Source of the DNA: Mucilaginibacter sabulilitoris
Lineage (GTDB): Bacteria; Bacteroidota; Bacteroidia; Sphingobacteriales; Sphingobacteriaceae
Direction of reading: 5' to 3'
Length of the DNA: 64,000 nucleotides
NCBI RefSeq assembly: GCF_034262375.1
Contig: NZ_CP139558.1
Location: 6,014,001-6,078,000, forward strand
The notes beneath the pieces are model-generated. The model was not told the origin of the DNA. It searched no databases and saw only the letters and a program-made list of their open reading frames with translations. Below are positions 56,181 through 64,000 of this stretch, piece by piece. Both the position numbers and the translations under genes were made by a program. How positions within the stretch are numbered: position 1 is the stretch's first letter; the number at the start of each line of letters is the position of its first letter.

Positions 56181-56212
56181 CAAACATATAAATTATATTA
56201 ATGACTACCAAA
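56181..56212 (-). promoter_or_regulatory. Candidate Bacteroidota promoter (TTTG, 20-base spacer, TAnnTTTG) for the SusC/SusD/cyanophycinase operon
   Basis: The minus strand reads TTTG (56212-56209), then 20 bases, then TATGTTTG (56188-56181). This matches both the -33 and -7 elements of Bacteroidota sigma-ABfr promoters with normal spacing. The transcript would have a leader of about 350 bases before the SusC ATG at 55822. Confidence 0.5.
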
Positions 56213-56321
56213 TCTATAGACAAAATATATTTTATGTTTAAAACATGTTACAAAACATGCAGATCATTGGTGTCCCTACCTATGAATAATCAGGGCCTTC
56301 TGACGTTTGCTGTGTGACGCG

Positions 56322-59192
56322 TTAAAACTGGTAGTTTAAGCCTAACTGATAATAAGCAGAAAAATCCTGCTTTAAGGCAGTAATCTTCCCGGCCTGTGTT
56401 TGGGCAGGTAATAGATTACCAGTTCCGTTGGGGTTCGGAACTAAAATATCATCGGTGATACCGTTATTAAATAAATTGGAGGCACTTAATCTGATCTTCA
56501 GTTTACTGCCCAGTTTTTTCTCGGCCGAGAGGTTAACAGTTACGTTTTGCCGTTGCCAATAATCGAGGCCGTACCAGGGCGAAACCAGGTCAGTATGTTT
56601 GCCTGTATAAATAAAGGAAACGTTAGTCAGCCAGTTACCGGGCATATTTTTGTACAACAGATTAACATTTACCAAATGTTTGGACTGCCCTCCTAAAGGT
56701 CCCTGTTCTGGTTTACTTATGGTAACGAGGTTGCTCGTGACATCGTTCGGGTCCTCCCTGGTCAGCAACTTCTTTATGCGGGTAATATTTGATGAAGTAA
56801 AGGTATAGCTACCGGTGATAACAAAACTTTGCCAGCTGTAGCTGTAAAAAAGCTCGGCGCCATAATTTGTAGCAGTACCGGTATTTTTTAACTGTTCGGT
56901 TAATTGCCCTGCGGGTGTAAAGTCTAACCCGTTTTGGGGTATTGGGTAAAGCTCGTCGTTTCCGTTAAGCAATGTTTTTTCATAAGCGTCAACAATATGC
57001 TTATAAAATATGGCGGCTTTTAATTGTGTGCTCCGGGTTTGGTACCAGGTATAGCTCAAATCAAAATTGTCGGCCTGGGTGCGTCTTAAAAACGGATTAC
57101 CTGCAACCAGGTAATCTTCATAAGCTATGGTGGCAAAAGTAATATCATATAAAGCCGGGCGCGAAATACCCTTAAAATAGCTGGCCTTCAGCTGCTGTCT
57201 GTCGTTAAAGGCATACTTCCAGTGAAAATCGGGCAGCCAGTCTTTATAATTGATATTAACTACCTTCCCGTAACTGACATCGGGATCAAGCGTTGAAATA
57301 AAGTTTTGATCTGTTTGCTCCAGCCTCAGCCCTCCCGAAAACTCCGATCGCCCGCTTTGCAGATCGGCCATGATATAAGCCGCGTTGATATGCTCCTCGG
57401 CTGTATAGTTATTAGGATTGTTAACATTACCAAGCGGGTTTTGTGGGCCGTTATCGTTTACCCATACGGCATTATTAATATCTGTAAAAGGTTCGTTAAT
57501 GGTGGGAGTAAATGTATAAGAGTTATAAAAATTGTCGCGGTTTTTACGTCTTATAAGTCCGCCTGCACTCAACCTCAGCTTTTGATCAAAAACCTTTGGC
57601 CGGTAATGCAGATCGAGATAAATATCCAGGTCGCGTTCTTTGTTACTTAGCCATATCCGGTTAAGCGGGGCCAGTAATAATGGCGATTGTGTTATGGTAC
57701 CTTCGGCCGATAATAACCTTCCTGTATTGGCGGTTAGCTCAGCCCAATCCGGGTAGCGGCCATTGGCTACTGAAAATACGCCCGCCCAGTCAATACTAAA
57801 ATTGTGGAGGTTGTGGTTACCTTTTAAGTTTATATTATTGATTTGTTGTTCATGAACGCGTGAACGGTCACTAACATAAATACGTCCTGTACCGGCGCCT
57901 GACCGTCCCAGTATTAAACTGGTATCAACCGTGCTGCGGGTTTCTATATCCTTCTGATCGAGATAAAAATGACTCAGTGTGAATTTATTTGCACTATCAG
58001 GCTGAAAAACAACCTGTTCATTAGTACTTACCGCAATTTTATTATTGTAGTAGCTGTGTTTATAAAAATCAGAAAAAGCGGGTACGTTGCCCAGGTTAGG
58101 CTGTGTGTTTAAAGGGATAAAAAAACCATCAGAACCGGTTTTAATATTCTTATAATCTGCGACTGCTATAAAACCTAACTTGTTATTAAAAAACTTATGC
58201 CCAAACAACAGGTTAAAATTAGCATCGGGTAATGGCCTGCTATTTTTGAAGGAAAGATTATCTTTTGAAAAATCGGCACCTGTTGCGTAATAAGCAGGAC
58301 CGAAACGCTCATAAGGTGAATGGTTCTGGACAACACTGCTATTGAAAGTACGGTAACGGTTATCAAAATAATGCCCGCTATAACCTGTACTTAGGTTTAC
58401 CTGCAGTAACGGATCGTCGGGTGGCTGCCGCATCACCATGTTTACCGCGCCCCCAATGGCATCACCTTCCATATCGGCTGTTAATGATTTGTATACCTGC
58501 ACGCTTTGCAACAGCCCGGCGGGGAACAGATCCAGCGATATGTACCGGCTCTTGTCGTCGGGACTTGGAATTTTAAATCCATTGATAAGGGTGTAGCTGT
58601 ATTTGGCCTCCATACCCCTGATAATGGCTTTATCGGTATTACCCGTATTGGTGCGCGTAACAGAAAGGCCCTGGATGTGCTGCACAACATCGCCCGCGCT
58701 GATGCTGCCGGTATGCTCAATCAAATCGCCCGAAGCTATATCTACTGCAGATATGGTATTCCGTTCAGTAAGCCTCGATTGCTGATCTGATCTGGGGTTC
58801 ACCTTGGCGGTAACAACAACCTCATTCAGATCGATCCGCAGCTTTTCGAGGGAAACATTTAAATCTAATGGTTTCCCTTCGGCTACAACCGCGTTTATAA
58901 TCCGCTGCTTATAATTCGCAGCCGAAAACATAATAGCAATGCTCCCGGCCGGAACTTTATTTATATAACATATACCATTGGTATCGGTAACGGCGGTTAC
59001 TGCAGTATTGATTATGGTAACCGAAACATTTGCAACAGGACCGCGCGTAGCCTGATCGGTTACCCTGATTTTAATGGCCGATGCAAATGCATAGCCATTA
59101 AAACAAAGTAAAATCCCTAATAATAAGCCCAGGCACTTCAATGATCGAATCGCCGGGTAAATGCAGTTTTTAGTGCTGGTTCCCGGTTCCAT
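56322..59192 (-). CDS. TonB-dependent receptor with carboxypeptidase-regulatory-like domain
   Basis: About 956 residues. The ATG at 59192 gives a signal peptide (LKCLGLLLGILLCFNGYAFAS) and overlaps the stop region of the lipoprotein gene by 23 bases, which suggests translational coupling. A beta-sandwich domain (IKIRVTDQATRGPVANVSVTII) precedes the plug (ISAGDVVQHIQGLSVTRTNTGNTDKAIIRGMEAKYSYTLINGFKIPSPDDKSRYISLDLFPAGLLQSVQVYKSLTADMEGDAIGGAVNMVMRQ) and a barrel ending YYQLGLNYQF. It is a classical receptor rather than SusC, related to those taking up small ligands. The phosphoesterases upstream suggest an organic phosphate, but that is inference. Confidence 0.92.
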   Translation of the reverse strand: MEPGTSTKNCIYPAIRSLKCLGLLLGILLCFNGYAFASAIKIRVTDQATRGPVANVSVTIINTAVTAVTDTNGICYINKVPAGSIAIMFSAANYKQRIINAVVAEGKPLDLNVSLEKLRIDLNEVVVTAKVNPRSDQQSRLTERNTISAVDIASGDLIEHTGSISAGDVVQHIQGLSVTRTNTGNTDKAIIRGMEAKYSYTLINGFKIPSPDDKSRYISLDLFPAGLLQSVQVYKSLTADMEGDAIGGAVNMVMRQPPDDPLLQVNLSTGYSGHYFDNRYRTFNSSVVQNHSPYERFGPAYYATGADFSKDNLSFKNSRPLPDANFNLLFGHKFFNNKLGFIAVADYKNIKTGSDGFFIPLNTQPNLGNVPAFSDFYKHSYYNNKIAVSTNEQVVFQPDSANKFTLSHFYLDQKDIETRSTVDTSLILGRSGAGTGRIYVSDRSRVHEQQINNINLKGNHNLHNFSIDWAGVFSVANGRYPDWAELTANTGRLLSAEGTITQSPLLLAPLNRIWLSNKERDLDIYLDLHYRPKVFDQKLRLSAGGLIRRKNRDNFYNSYTFTPTINEPFTDINNAVWVNDNGPQNPLGNVNNPNNYTAEEHINAAYIMADLQSGRSEFSGGLRLEQTDQNFISTLDPDVSYGKVVNINYKDWLPDFHWKYAFNDRQQLKASYFKGISRPALYDITFATIAYEDYLVAGNPFLRRTQADNFDLSYTWYQTRSTQLKAAIFYKHIVDAYEKTLLNGNDELYPIPQNGLDFTPAGQLTEQLKNTGTATNYGAELFYSYSWQSFVITGSYTFTSSNITRIKKLLTREDPNDVTSNLVTISKPEQGPLGGQSKHLVNVNLLYKNMPGNWLTNVSFIYTGKHTDLVSPWYGLDYWQRQNVTVNLSAEKKLGSKLKIRLSASNLFNNGITDDILVPNPNGTGNLLPAQTQAGKITALKQDFSAYYQLGLNYQF

Positions 59193-60591
59193 CCATCTGA
59201 TAAGCGCCAATATCTTTACCCGGAGGCGTAATTTCTGTGGCTCCAAATACCTTGTCTACTTTCACAACGGCATACGGGCTGAAACCTGTATATCCCTTAC
59301 CCACCGCCGGTGAATTAGATTGTAACCTGAAATTATAATTGCCTACAAAATCTGCACTGATAAAATCGGTATTGGCAGGGGCCGGAAGTGGATAATTTAC
59401 AAATTGGGGGTTATTAGCACCGGGAGTTGTTTTGTTACCGCCATTTATATCACCGGTTTGTACCTTAGTAATAAAGCCCGATGGTAAAAACTGGGTTGTA
59501 ATAGCGATGTTATCGCCATAGTTATAGGTATAGCCGTATTTAATGTTAGCTGTATCAGCCGCAGGTGTAGTACCCGCTCCCCCCAAAACGCTTAAGCCAT
59601 AAGCACAGTTCACTATAATATTATTATACGCCAACCCTCTGCCGCCATTTTCAAAATCAAGTGAACCACCTTCACCGGCTTTTTGCTGACGGTAGCCACC
59701 GCTTATCATGGTATTGTTGTAGCAGGTCATGTTAGCCTGTGGCGATAAACCACCCGCGTTAGCCGATTTAAAGCAGTTGCCTGTACCGCCTACAGCCACG
59801 TTATAAGCAATATCGCCAACGCTGCCACTTTTAATATTTACGCATTCGCCGGCTATAAAACCTACTTTTTCAAAGGTATTGCGCATAATTTCGTATTTGC
59901 CGCCGGCAACCCTTAACATATCGTCATGTGAGCCATACAGCCAGCAATCTTCCACAACAAGGTTTGCTTTAGGGTTTTGAAAAAAAACACCGTAGCTGGC
60001 TAACGTAGCACGTGTAGGAGAATTTGCGGGGGTTAAGCCACCCAAATATTCAAGGCGGGTCCATTTTAAAATAATATCACCAGAGTTGTTACCGCCCTGT
60101 ATACCACCCCAATAGCCTTTAAAAGCAGGATCAGTATTTGGGTTCTGAGGATCTTTAGTTGGATCGGATTTTAACGCGGTATTTTGAACGGTGAATAAAT
60201 TAGGAGCTTGTTTTGTTCCCAATGACAGCAAGGTGCCATTTACCATAATACCTGGGGCATGCTCCTGTGTGCCAATAGCACTGGCTCCGCTTGCCGGTCC
60301 AACAATATATACCTTTACACCGCTTTGTATAACCAGTGTATCGCCTGCATTAATGGTAGCGGCGGCATAGTCACTGCTTAGGTAATAGGTTTGCCCTGCT
60401 TTCAATGTTCCTTTAATTGCCCTGCCGTTTGATTTATTTTTAGAGTTTAGGGTATCACCATTCTGAATGTATGAACCGGTGTGAAATTCCTGCCCTGATA
60501 TTTCTATTTGCTGATCATTAGAAGATTTACTACACGAAAACAGAAATAGCGTTGGTAATGAAAAAAGCAGGAATAATTTAAATAATTTCAT
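59170..60591 (-). CDS. Surface lipoprotein with beta-helix-type repeats, function unknown
   Basis: A 473-residue lipoprotein (lipobox FLFSCSK, Cys20). The middle has right-handed parallel beta-helix character: AATINAGDTLVIQSGVKVYIVG, GIMVNGTLLSLGTKQAPNLFTVQN, ILKWTRLEYLGG, NLVVEDCWLYGSHDDMLRVAGGKYEIMRNTFEKVG, CVNIKSGSVGDIAYNVAVGGTGNCFKSAN, and the ending AYQMDG recalls a pectate-lyase-like tail. I recognise no catalytic motif. It lies between the propeller-phosphoesterase gene (121-base gap) and the TonB-dependent receptor gene it overlaps, so it may bind the receptor's ligand on the cell surface. Confidence 0.75.
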   Translation of the reverse strand: MKLFKLFLLFSLPTLFLFSCSKSSNDQQIEISGQEFHTGSYIQNGDTLNSKNKSNGRAIKGTLKAGQTYYLSSDYAAATINAGDTLVIQSGVKVYIVGPASGASAIGTQEHAPGIMVNGTLLSLGTKQAPNLFTVQNTALKSDPTKDPQNPNTDPAFKGYWGGIQGGNNSGDIILKWTRLEYLGGLTPANSPTRATLASYGVFFQNPKANLVVEDCWLYGSHDDMLRVAGGKYEIMRNTFEKVGFIAGECVNIKSGSVGDIAYNVAVGGTGNCFKSANAGGLSPQANMTCYNNTMISGGYRQQKAGEGGSLDFENGGRGLAYNNIIVNCAYGLSVLGGAGTTPAADTANIKYGYTYNYGDNIAITTQFLPSGFITKVQTGDINGGNKTTPGANNPQFVNYPLPAPANTDFISADFVGNYNFRLQSNSPAVGKGYTGFSPYAVVKVDKVFGATEITPPGKDIGAYQMDGTGNQH

Positions 60592-60712
60592 AGATTAATT
60601 GTTTGTAAAATGAATTGTTAAAGTGTTGTTTTTATACAGCTATCGCCATACCTTGCTGCAAGGCGAGGCTATATGTTTATCAACTTGTTTGTTGTAAACT
60701 CCTGCTGCTGCA

Positions 60713-63172
60713 TTAATCGTCATCATCCTTCTTTTTCTTTTCGAGGATAACAAAGGCACTCCTTTTTGGGGCAGGCATTATTGAGTTTTCACCTTTTATT
60801 GATTTCCAGATCACCTCGTTCAGGTCAAGATCGGGTATGGCATCTTCCTTAGCAAAGTTGAAACGGTCTGATCGTTTGCTGCTTTCGTTCACCGCCATAT
60901 TGCGTTCTTCAATATTAACCTGAGCCGCTTTGGCTATATAGGGCGAAAAATCGGGCTTATTAGTAAAGCATTCATACATAGGCTGCGCGGCAGCGTCATA
61001 CTGGCTCATGGGCGGTAAACCCAGTATAAGCTCAATGGTACGCAGCACTCCCGATGTGGAGTACATGTTATGAATTACGGCATTGCGTTTTACATAGGGC
61101 CCTGCAACAAATACCGGCGACCGGTGCGCATCAATATGGTCTGAGCCGTTTTGAGCGTCGTCTTCCAGTATAAAGACTACAGATTCTTTCCAGATAGGGC
61201 TTTTGGAAAGATGCTCTATAAAGCGCCCGATTGCCTGGTCATTGTCACCAACCGCCGCGATTGGCGATATGGCGCCCTTTTTCTGACCGCTGGTATGATC
61301 ATTTGATATCCTGATGGTACTAAACTGCGGCACGGCATTTTTGGTAAGCAGCGAATCAAAATCATGCGCCCATACTTCTTCGCGTTTTATATCCTGAACA
61401 GAAAGGTCAAAGCCCGGAGACTGCGCGCAGAAATGTCCCTGCAGTGATTTGATATTAGCCTTTCCATCGTCAACAAATTCGCCATAGGTGCGGTAGGTAA
61501 CGCCCGCCCTTTTGCAGTAATCCCATATATATCCGTCGCGCGGGTCGCCAATCTTACGGGTGCCCTCAGAGTCATAATTTCCTCCCCGACCTCCATAGCC
61601 GGTTGGCCATGTTTTTTCTATAAAGTCGGTAGCATACGCGGCCATGCTCCAGTTATGCCCGTCGGCACTCACCTCAGCATCTACATAAAAGTTATCAAGC
61701 AAAACAAATTCATTGGCTATAGCATGATGGTTTGGGGTAACCTTATTACCGAAAATGCACAAGGATGTATCGCCATTACCCTGCGGCATGTCCCCCAGGA
61801 CCTGGTCATAAGTACGGTTTTCCTTAATGATATAAAACACGTGCTTTATAGGTGATTTTTCACCTCTTTTGCGTGGTATAGGATTACCCTCCTGGCCGGC
61901 TGCCAATGCTTCTAACTTGCTATTAAAAGGGGTGTTGGCGTATACCTGTTTAGTATAGGTTTTGAGCTGCGCGGGCTGAGGCGCATCAATAAATGAAAGC
62001 GTACCCTTAAATAACCCGCCAATATATTGTTCCCTTGTATTGGTGGCTCCTTTTTGATAGCCGCTGTTGTCGGTTCTTTTAACCGGTCGCGGCCCTTTAG
62101 GGTTAGCCATAGAGGTAAAGCCCTTACCGTTGGCTACCAGAATTTTATTCCCTAACGTTTTTACATTGGTTGGGTACCAGCCTACCGGGATAAAGCCCAT
62201 GCTTTGGCTGTTACCGGCTTTTGATACATCAAATACAGCAAGGCAATTATTATCTGCATTGGCTATATAAAGCGTTTTTCCGTTAGCTGACAGGGCTAAA
62301 CCATTGGTGGTTGAACCGGTTAACTTTGTAGGATAAAGCGCTGCCGATATCAGTTCAATGGTTTTACGGGTTACCGTATTAATTACCGAAACGGTATTGT
62401 CATTGGCATTAGCTACATATAAGATATCACCTTTTTTGTTTAACAATAATTCGTTTGGATGATTACCTGTTTTTATGTTGGTTAATGTACCGGTAACTGT
62501 GTTATAACAAGTTACCTCATCGCCACCCCAAATGGAAATGTATAATGTTTTTTCGTCTGGCGACAGGATACAGCTGTATGCTTCGGCTGTCAGCTTCACC
62601 TGTTTTAAAATTTTACGATTGGCGGGATCGATAACATATAGCGAGCTATCTTCTTTGGTTACCGTGTACAAACGGGTGTTGCTTTTATTTACCGCGATAC
62701 CGGTTGCACAGATCTTGTTTTTGGGCCATGGCGCACCAAGTTTTATAGTGTCAGCTTTCCCAAACTTATCATTTTGAATTTGGAAGGCTAATATCCAGTT
62801 ATCGTTTCCGCCAGAGGCATACACCCTTTTTTCATCATGGCTGAATGCCAGTCCATACCATGATTTACCCAATATTTTTTCGTCGAGCTGCTTTTCGCTG
62901 TTAGGGTCAATCAACTGTAACGATTGGGTGCTTTGCCCATTGTTGGTAACAGCCAGATATTTGCCCGAAGCAGATAATTGTATATTCAACGGCAGATCGC
63001 CCAAAGGCAAACCATGTCCGGCCGGACTTAGCTTCCATCCGTTAGGTAATAAAACCTGATTGGTTTGTTCAACTTTACCCGGTAATTGCGCTTGTGCAAA
63101 AAAGCAACACTGGAGCAGGATTGCTACGGATAACACGCTTTTTACAGAGCAAACCTTTTTTATTGACATCAT
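60713..63172 (-). CDS. YncE-like beta-propeller/phosphoesterase (alkaline-phosphatase superfamily) fusion protein
   Basis: An 819-residue secreted protein (signal VKSVLSVAILLQCCFFAQAQ). Residues about 40-400 form a YncE-type propeller with repeats such as YLAVTNNGQSTQSLQLIDPNSEKQLDE, RLYTVTKEDSSLYVIDPANRKILKQ, ILYVANANDNTVSVINTVTRKTIEL and TLYIANADNNCLAVFDVSK. Residues about 440-760 are a phosphoesterase domain: HVFYIIKENRTYDQVLGD, the metal-binding NDHTSGQ segment, VVFILEDDAQNGSDHIDAHRSPVFVAGPYVKR. The family holds acid phosphatases and phospholipase C-type enzymes. It ends in a KKKKDDDD tail shared with its tandem neighbour. Substrate unknown. Confidence 0.9.
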   Translation of the reverse strand: MMSIKKVCSVKSVLSVAILLQCCFFAQAQLPGKVEQTNQVLLPNGWKLSPAGHGLPLGDLPLNIQLSASGKYLAVTNNGQSTQSLQLIDPNSEKQLDEKILGKSWYGLAFSHDEKRVYASGGNDNWILAFQIQNDKFGKADTIKLGAPWPKNKICATGIAVNKSNTRLYTVTKEDSSLYVIDPANRKILKQVKLTAEAYSCILSPDEKTLYISIWGGDEVTCYNTVTGTLTNIKTGNHPNELLLNKKGDILYVANANDNTVSVINTVTRKTIELISAALYPTKLTGSTTNGLALSANGKTLYIANADNNCLAVFDVSKAGNSQSMGFIPVGWYPTNVKTLGNKILVANGKGFTSMANPKGPRPVKRTDNSGYQKGATNTREQYIGGLFKGTLSFIDAPQPAQLKTYTKQVYANTPFNSKLEALAAGQEGNPIPRKRGEKSPIKHVFYIIKENRTYDQVLGDMPQGNGDTSLCIFGNKVTPNHHAIANEFVLLDNFYVDAEVSADGHNWSMAAYATDFIEKTWPTGYGGRGGNYDSEGTRKIGDPRDGYIWDYCKRAGVTYRTYGEFVDDGKANIKSLQGHFCAQSPGFDLSVQDIKREEVWAHDFDSLLTKNAVPQFSTIRISNDHTSGQKKGAISPIAAVGDNDQAIGRFIEHLSKSPIWKESVVFILEDDAQNGSDHIDAHRSPVFVAGPYVKRNAVIHNMYSTSGVLRTIELILGLPPMSQYDAAAQPMYECFTNKPDFSPYIAKAAQVNIEERNMAVNESSKRSDRFNFAKEDAIPDLDLNEVIWKSIKGENSIMPAPKRSAFVILEKKKKDDDD

Positions 63173-63212
63173 CGTGATTGTGAATTATTGTGTAACAATT
63201 ACCGATTAAATA

Positions 63213-64000
63213 TTAATCGTCATCATCCTTCTTTTTCTTTTCCAGAATAACAAACGCGCTGCGTTTTGGTGCCGGCATTACCGAATTTTCTCCTTTTACC
63301 GATTTCCAGATAATCTCATTCAAATCCAGATCTGGCGCGGCATCTTCCCGTGCAAAATTGAATTTCTCCGAACGTTTACTACTTTCATTCACCGCCATAT
63401 TACGCTGCTCAATATCAACGATGGCTGGCCTAACCTTGTAGGGTGTTAAATCGGGCTTGCTGGTAAAACACTCATAAAATGGCAAGGCTGCAGCATCATA
63501 CTGGCTCATAGGTGGTAATCCGAGTATCAACTCTATGGTGCGCAGCATACCTGTTGTGGAGTACATGCTATGAATAACCGTGTTCCGTTTTACAAAAGGA
63601 CCGGCAACATAAGCAGGAGAACGGTGCGCGTCAATGTGATCAGGACCAGCCTGGGCATCATCTTCAAGTATGAACACAACCGATTCTTTCCAGATTGAGC
63701 TTTGCGCCAGATGTTCTAAAATACGGCCAACCGCCAGATCGTTATCCGCAACCGCCGCGATAGGCGAATATTTACCTTTTTGCTGTCCGCTGGTATGGTC
63801 ATCAGAAATACGTAAGGTATTAAATTGCGGAACGGCATTCATGGTCATTAACGAATCAAAATCATGCTCCCAGGCATCAGCACGTACCTGGTCTTTAATA
63901 TTCAGGTCAAATCCTGGCGAATGAGGCCCCATGTGACCCTGCAGTGATTTAATGCTGGCTTTACCATAAGCACCAAACTCGCCGTAACTCCTGTAAGTGA
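63213..64000 (-). CDS. Tandem paralogue of the propeller/phosphoesterase protein, partial at the window edge
   Basis: The C-terminal part of a second phosphoesterase. Codons continue in frame past the internal methionine at 63932 to the window edge: the translation upstream reads TYRSYGEFGAYGKASIKSLQGH, matching TYRTYGEFVDDGKANIKSLQGH of the neighbour. The rest aligns almost residue for residue (DDHTSGQQKGKYSPIAAVADNDLAVGRILEHL, VVFILEDDAQAGPDHIDAHRSPAYVAGPFVKRNTVIHSMYSTTGMLRTIELILGLPPMSQYDAAALPFYECFTSKPDLTPY) and ends in the same RSAFVILEKKKKDDDD. The 5' end lies beyond 64000. The gene is 40 bases upstream of its paralogue, so they were probably duplicated in place and remain co-transcribed. 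Confidence 0.9.
   Translation of the reverse strand, partial: TYRSYGEFGAYGKASIKSLQGHMGPHSPGFDLNIKDQVRADAWEHDFDSLMTMNAVPQFNTLRISDDHTSGQQKGKYSPIAAVADNDLAVGRILEHLAQSSIWKESVVFILEDDAQAGPDHIDAHRSPAYVAGPFVKRNTVIHSMYSTTGMLRTIELILGLPPMSQYDAAALPFYECFTSKPDLTPYKVRPAIVDIEQRNMAVNESSKRSEKFNFAREDAAPDLDLNEIIWKSVKGENSVMPAPKRSAFVILEKKKKDDDD

Larger units (their letters stand above)
55823..56321. other. Intergenic region with candidate promoter and hairpin
   Basis: 499 bases between the TonB-dependent receptor stop and the SusC start. It contains the hairpin at 55919-55943 and the promoter candidate at 56181-56212, both listed separately. The rest shows no open reading frame or repeat I can support. Confidence 0.5.

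Overview
The window comes from a member of the Bacteroidota, most likely Sphingobacteriaceae of the Mucilaginibacter/Pedobacter kind. The evidence is four SusC-type TonB-dependent transporters (three with a SusD lipoprotein in the window), two ECF-sigma/FecR pairs, many secreted or lipid-anchored glycan enzymes, weak or absent Shine-Dalgarno sequences and promoter-like TAnnTTTG motifs. All assignments come from reading translated sequence and remembered family hallmarks; no database search was possible. No rRNA, CRISPR array, phage or transposase gene was seen. One tRNA gene is present.

Region 1 (41-9155, minus strand). An ECF sigma factor, a sugar isomerase/epimerase-like TIM barrel, a Gfo/Idh/MocA oxidoreductase, a FecR anti-sigma factor and a SusC with an STN signalling domain follow one another. 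The two metabolic genes separate the sigma factor from its anti-sigma factor. The TIM-barrel/oxidoreductase pair, both with export signals, resembles the periplasmic oxidation-elimination route of glycoside cleavage. A DUF6528-like propeller protein lies upstream. A lone GH74-like lipoprotein is on the plus strand at 9500-11620.

Region 2 (11699-19468). A tight minus-strand operon runs polyol-permease-like MFS transporter, 2-hydroxyacid dehydrogenase, two FGGY kinases, histidine phosphatase and secreted glycerophosphodiesterase. A DeoR-family regulator is divergent from it. The transporter, dehydrogenase and one kinase recall the uncharacterised Bacillus subtilis yoaDCB set; the extra kinase and the phosphatases look like additions. 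It is a candidate undescribed polyol or sugar-acid pathway.

Region 3 (19528-33980, minus strand). A polysaccharide-utilisation-type locus holds SusC, SusD, a clan-A glycosidase, a metallophosphoesterase/FG-GAP lipoprotein and two GH106-like alpha-L-rhamnosidase relatives with Tat-like signals. A MITE-like inverted-repeat element sits inside it at about 27572-27780.

Region 4 (34318-44046). A minus-strand L-fucose/L-arabinose isomerase-family gene is divergent from a plus-strand ECF sigma, FecR, STN-SusC, SusD and secreted endonuclease/exonuclease/phosphatase set.

Region 5 (44150-55822, minus strand). SusC, SusD and a secreted cyanophycinase-like peptidase are followed by a tRNA-Cys(GCA), two DoxX-family membrane proteins, a YeiH-type putative sulfate exporter, a SoxD-like cytochrome c and a SoxC-like molybdenum sulfane/sulfite dehydrogenase. 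No SoxYZ, SoxAX or SoxB is present. This looks like an unusual periplasmic sulfur-oxidation module and is the strongest candidate for a new system.

Region 6 (56322-64000, minus strand). A TonB-dependent receptor, a beta-helix-like lipoprotein and two tandem YncE-propeller/phosphoesterase proteins, the second cut by the window edge, suggest a surface phosphoester-uptake operon.
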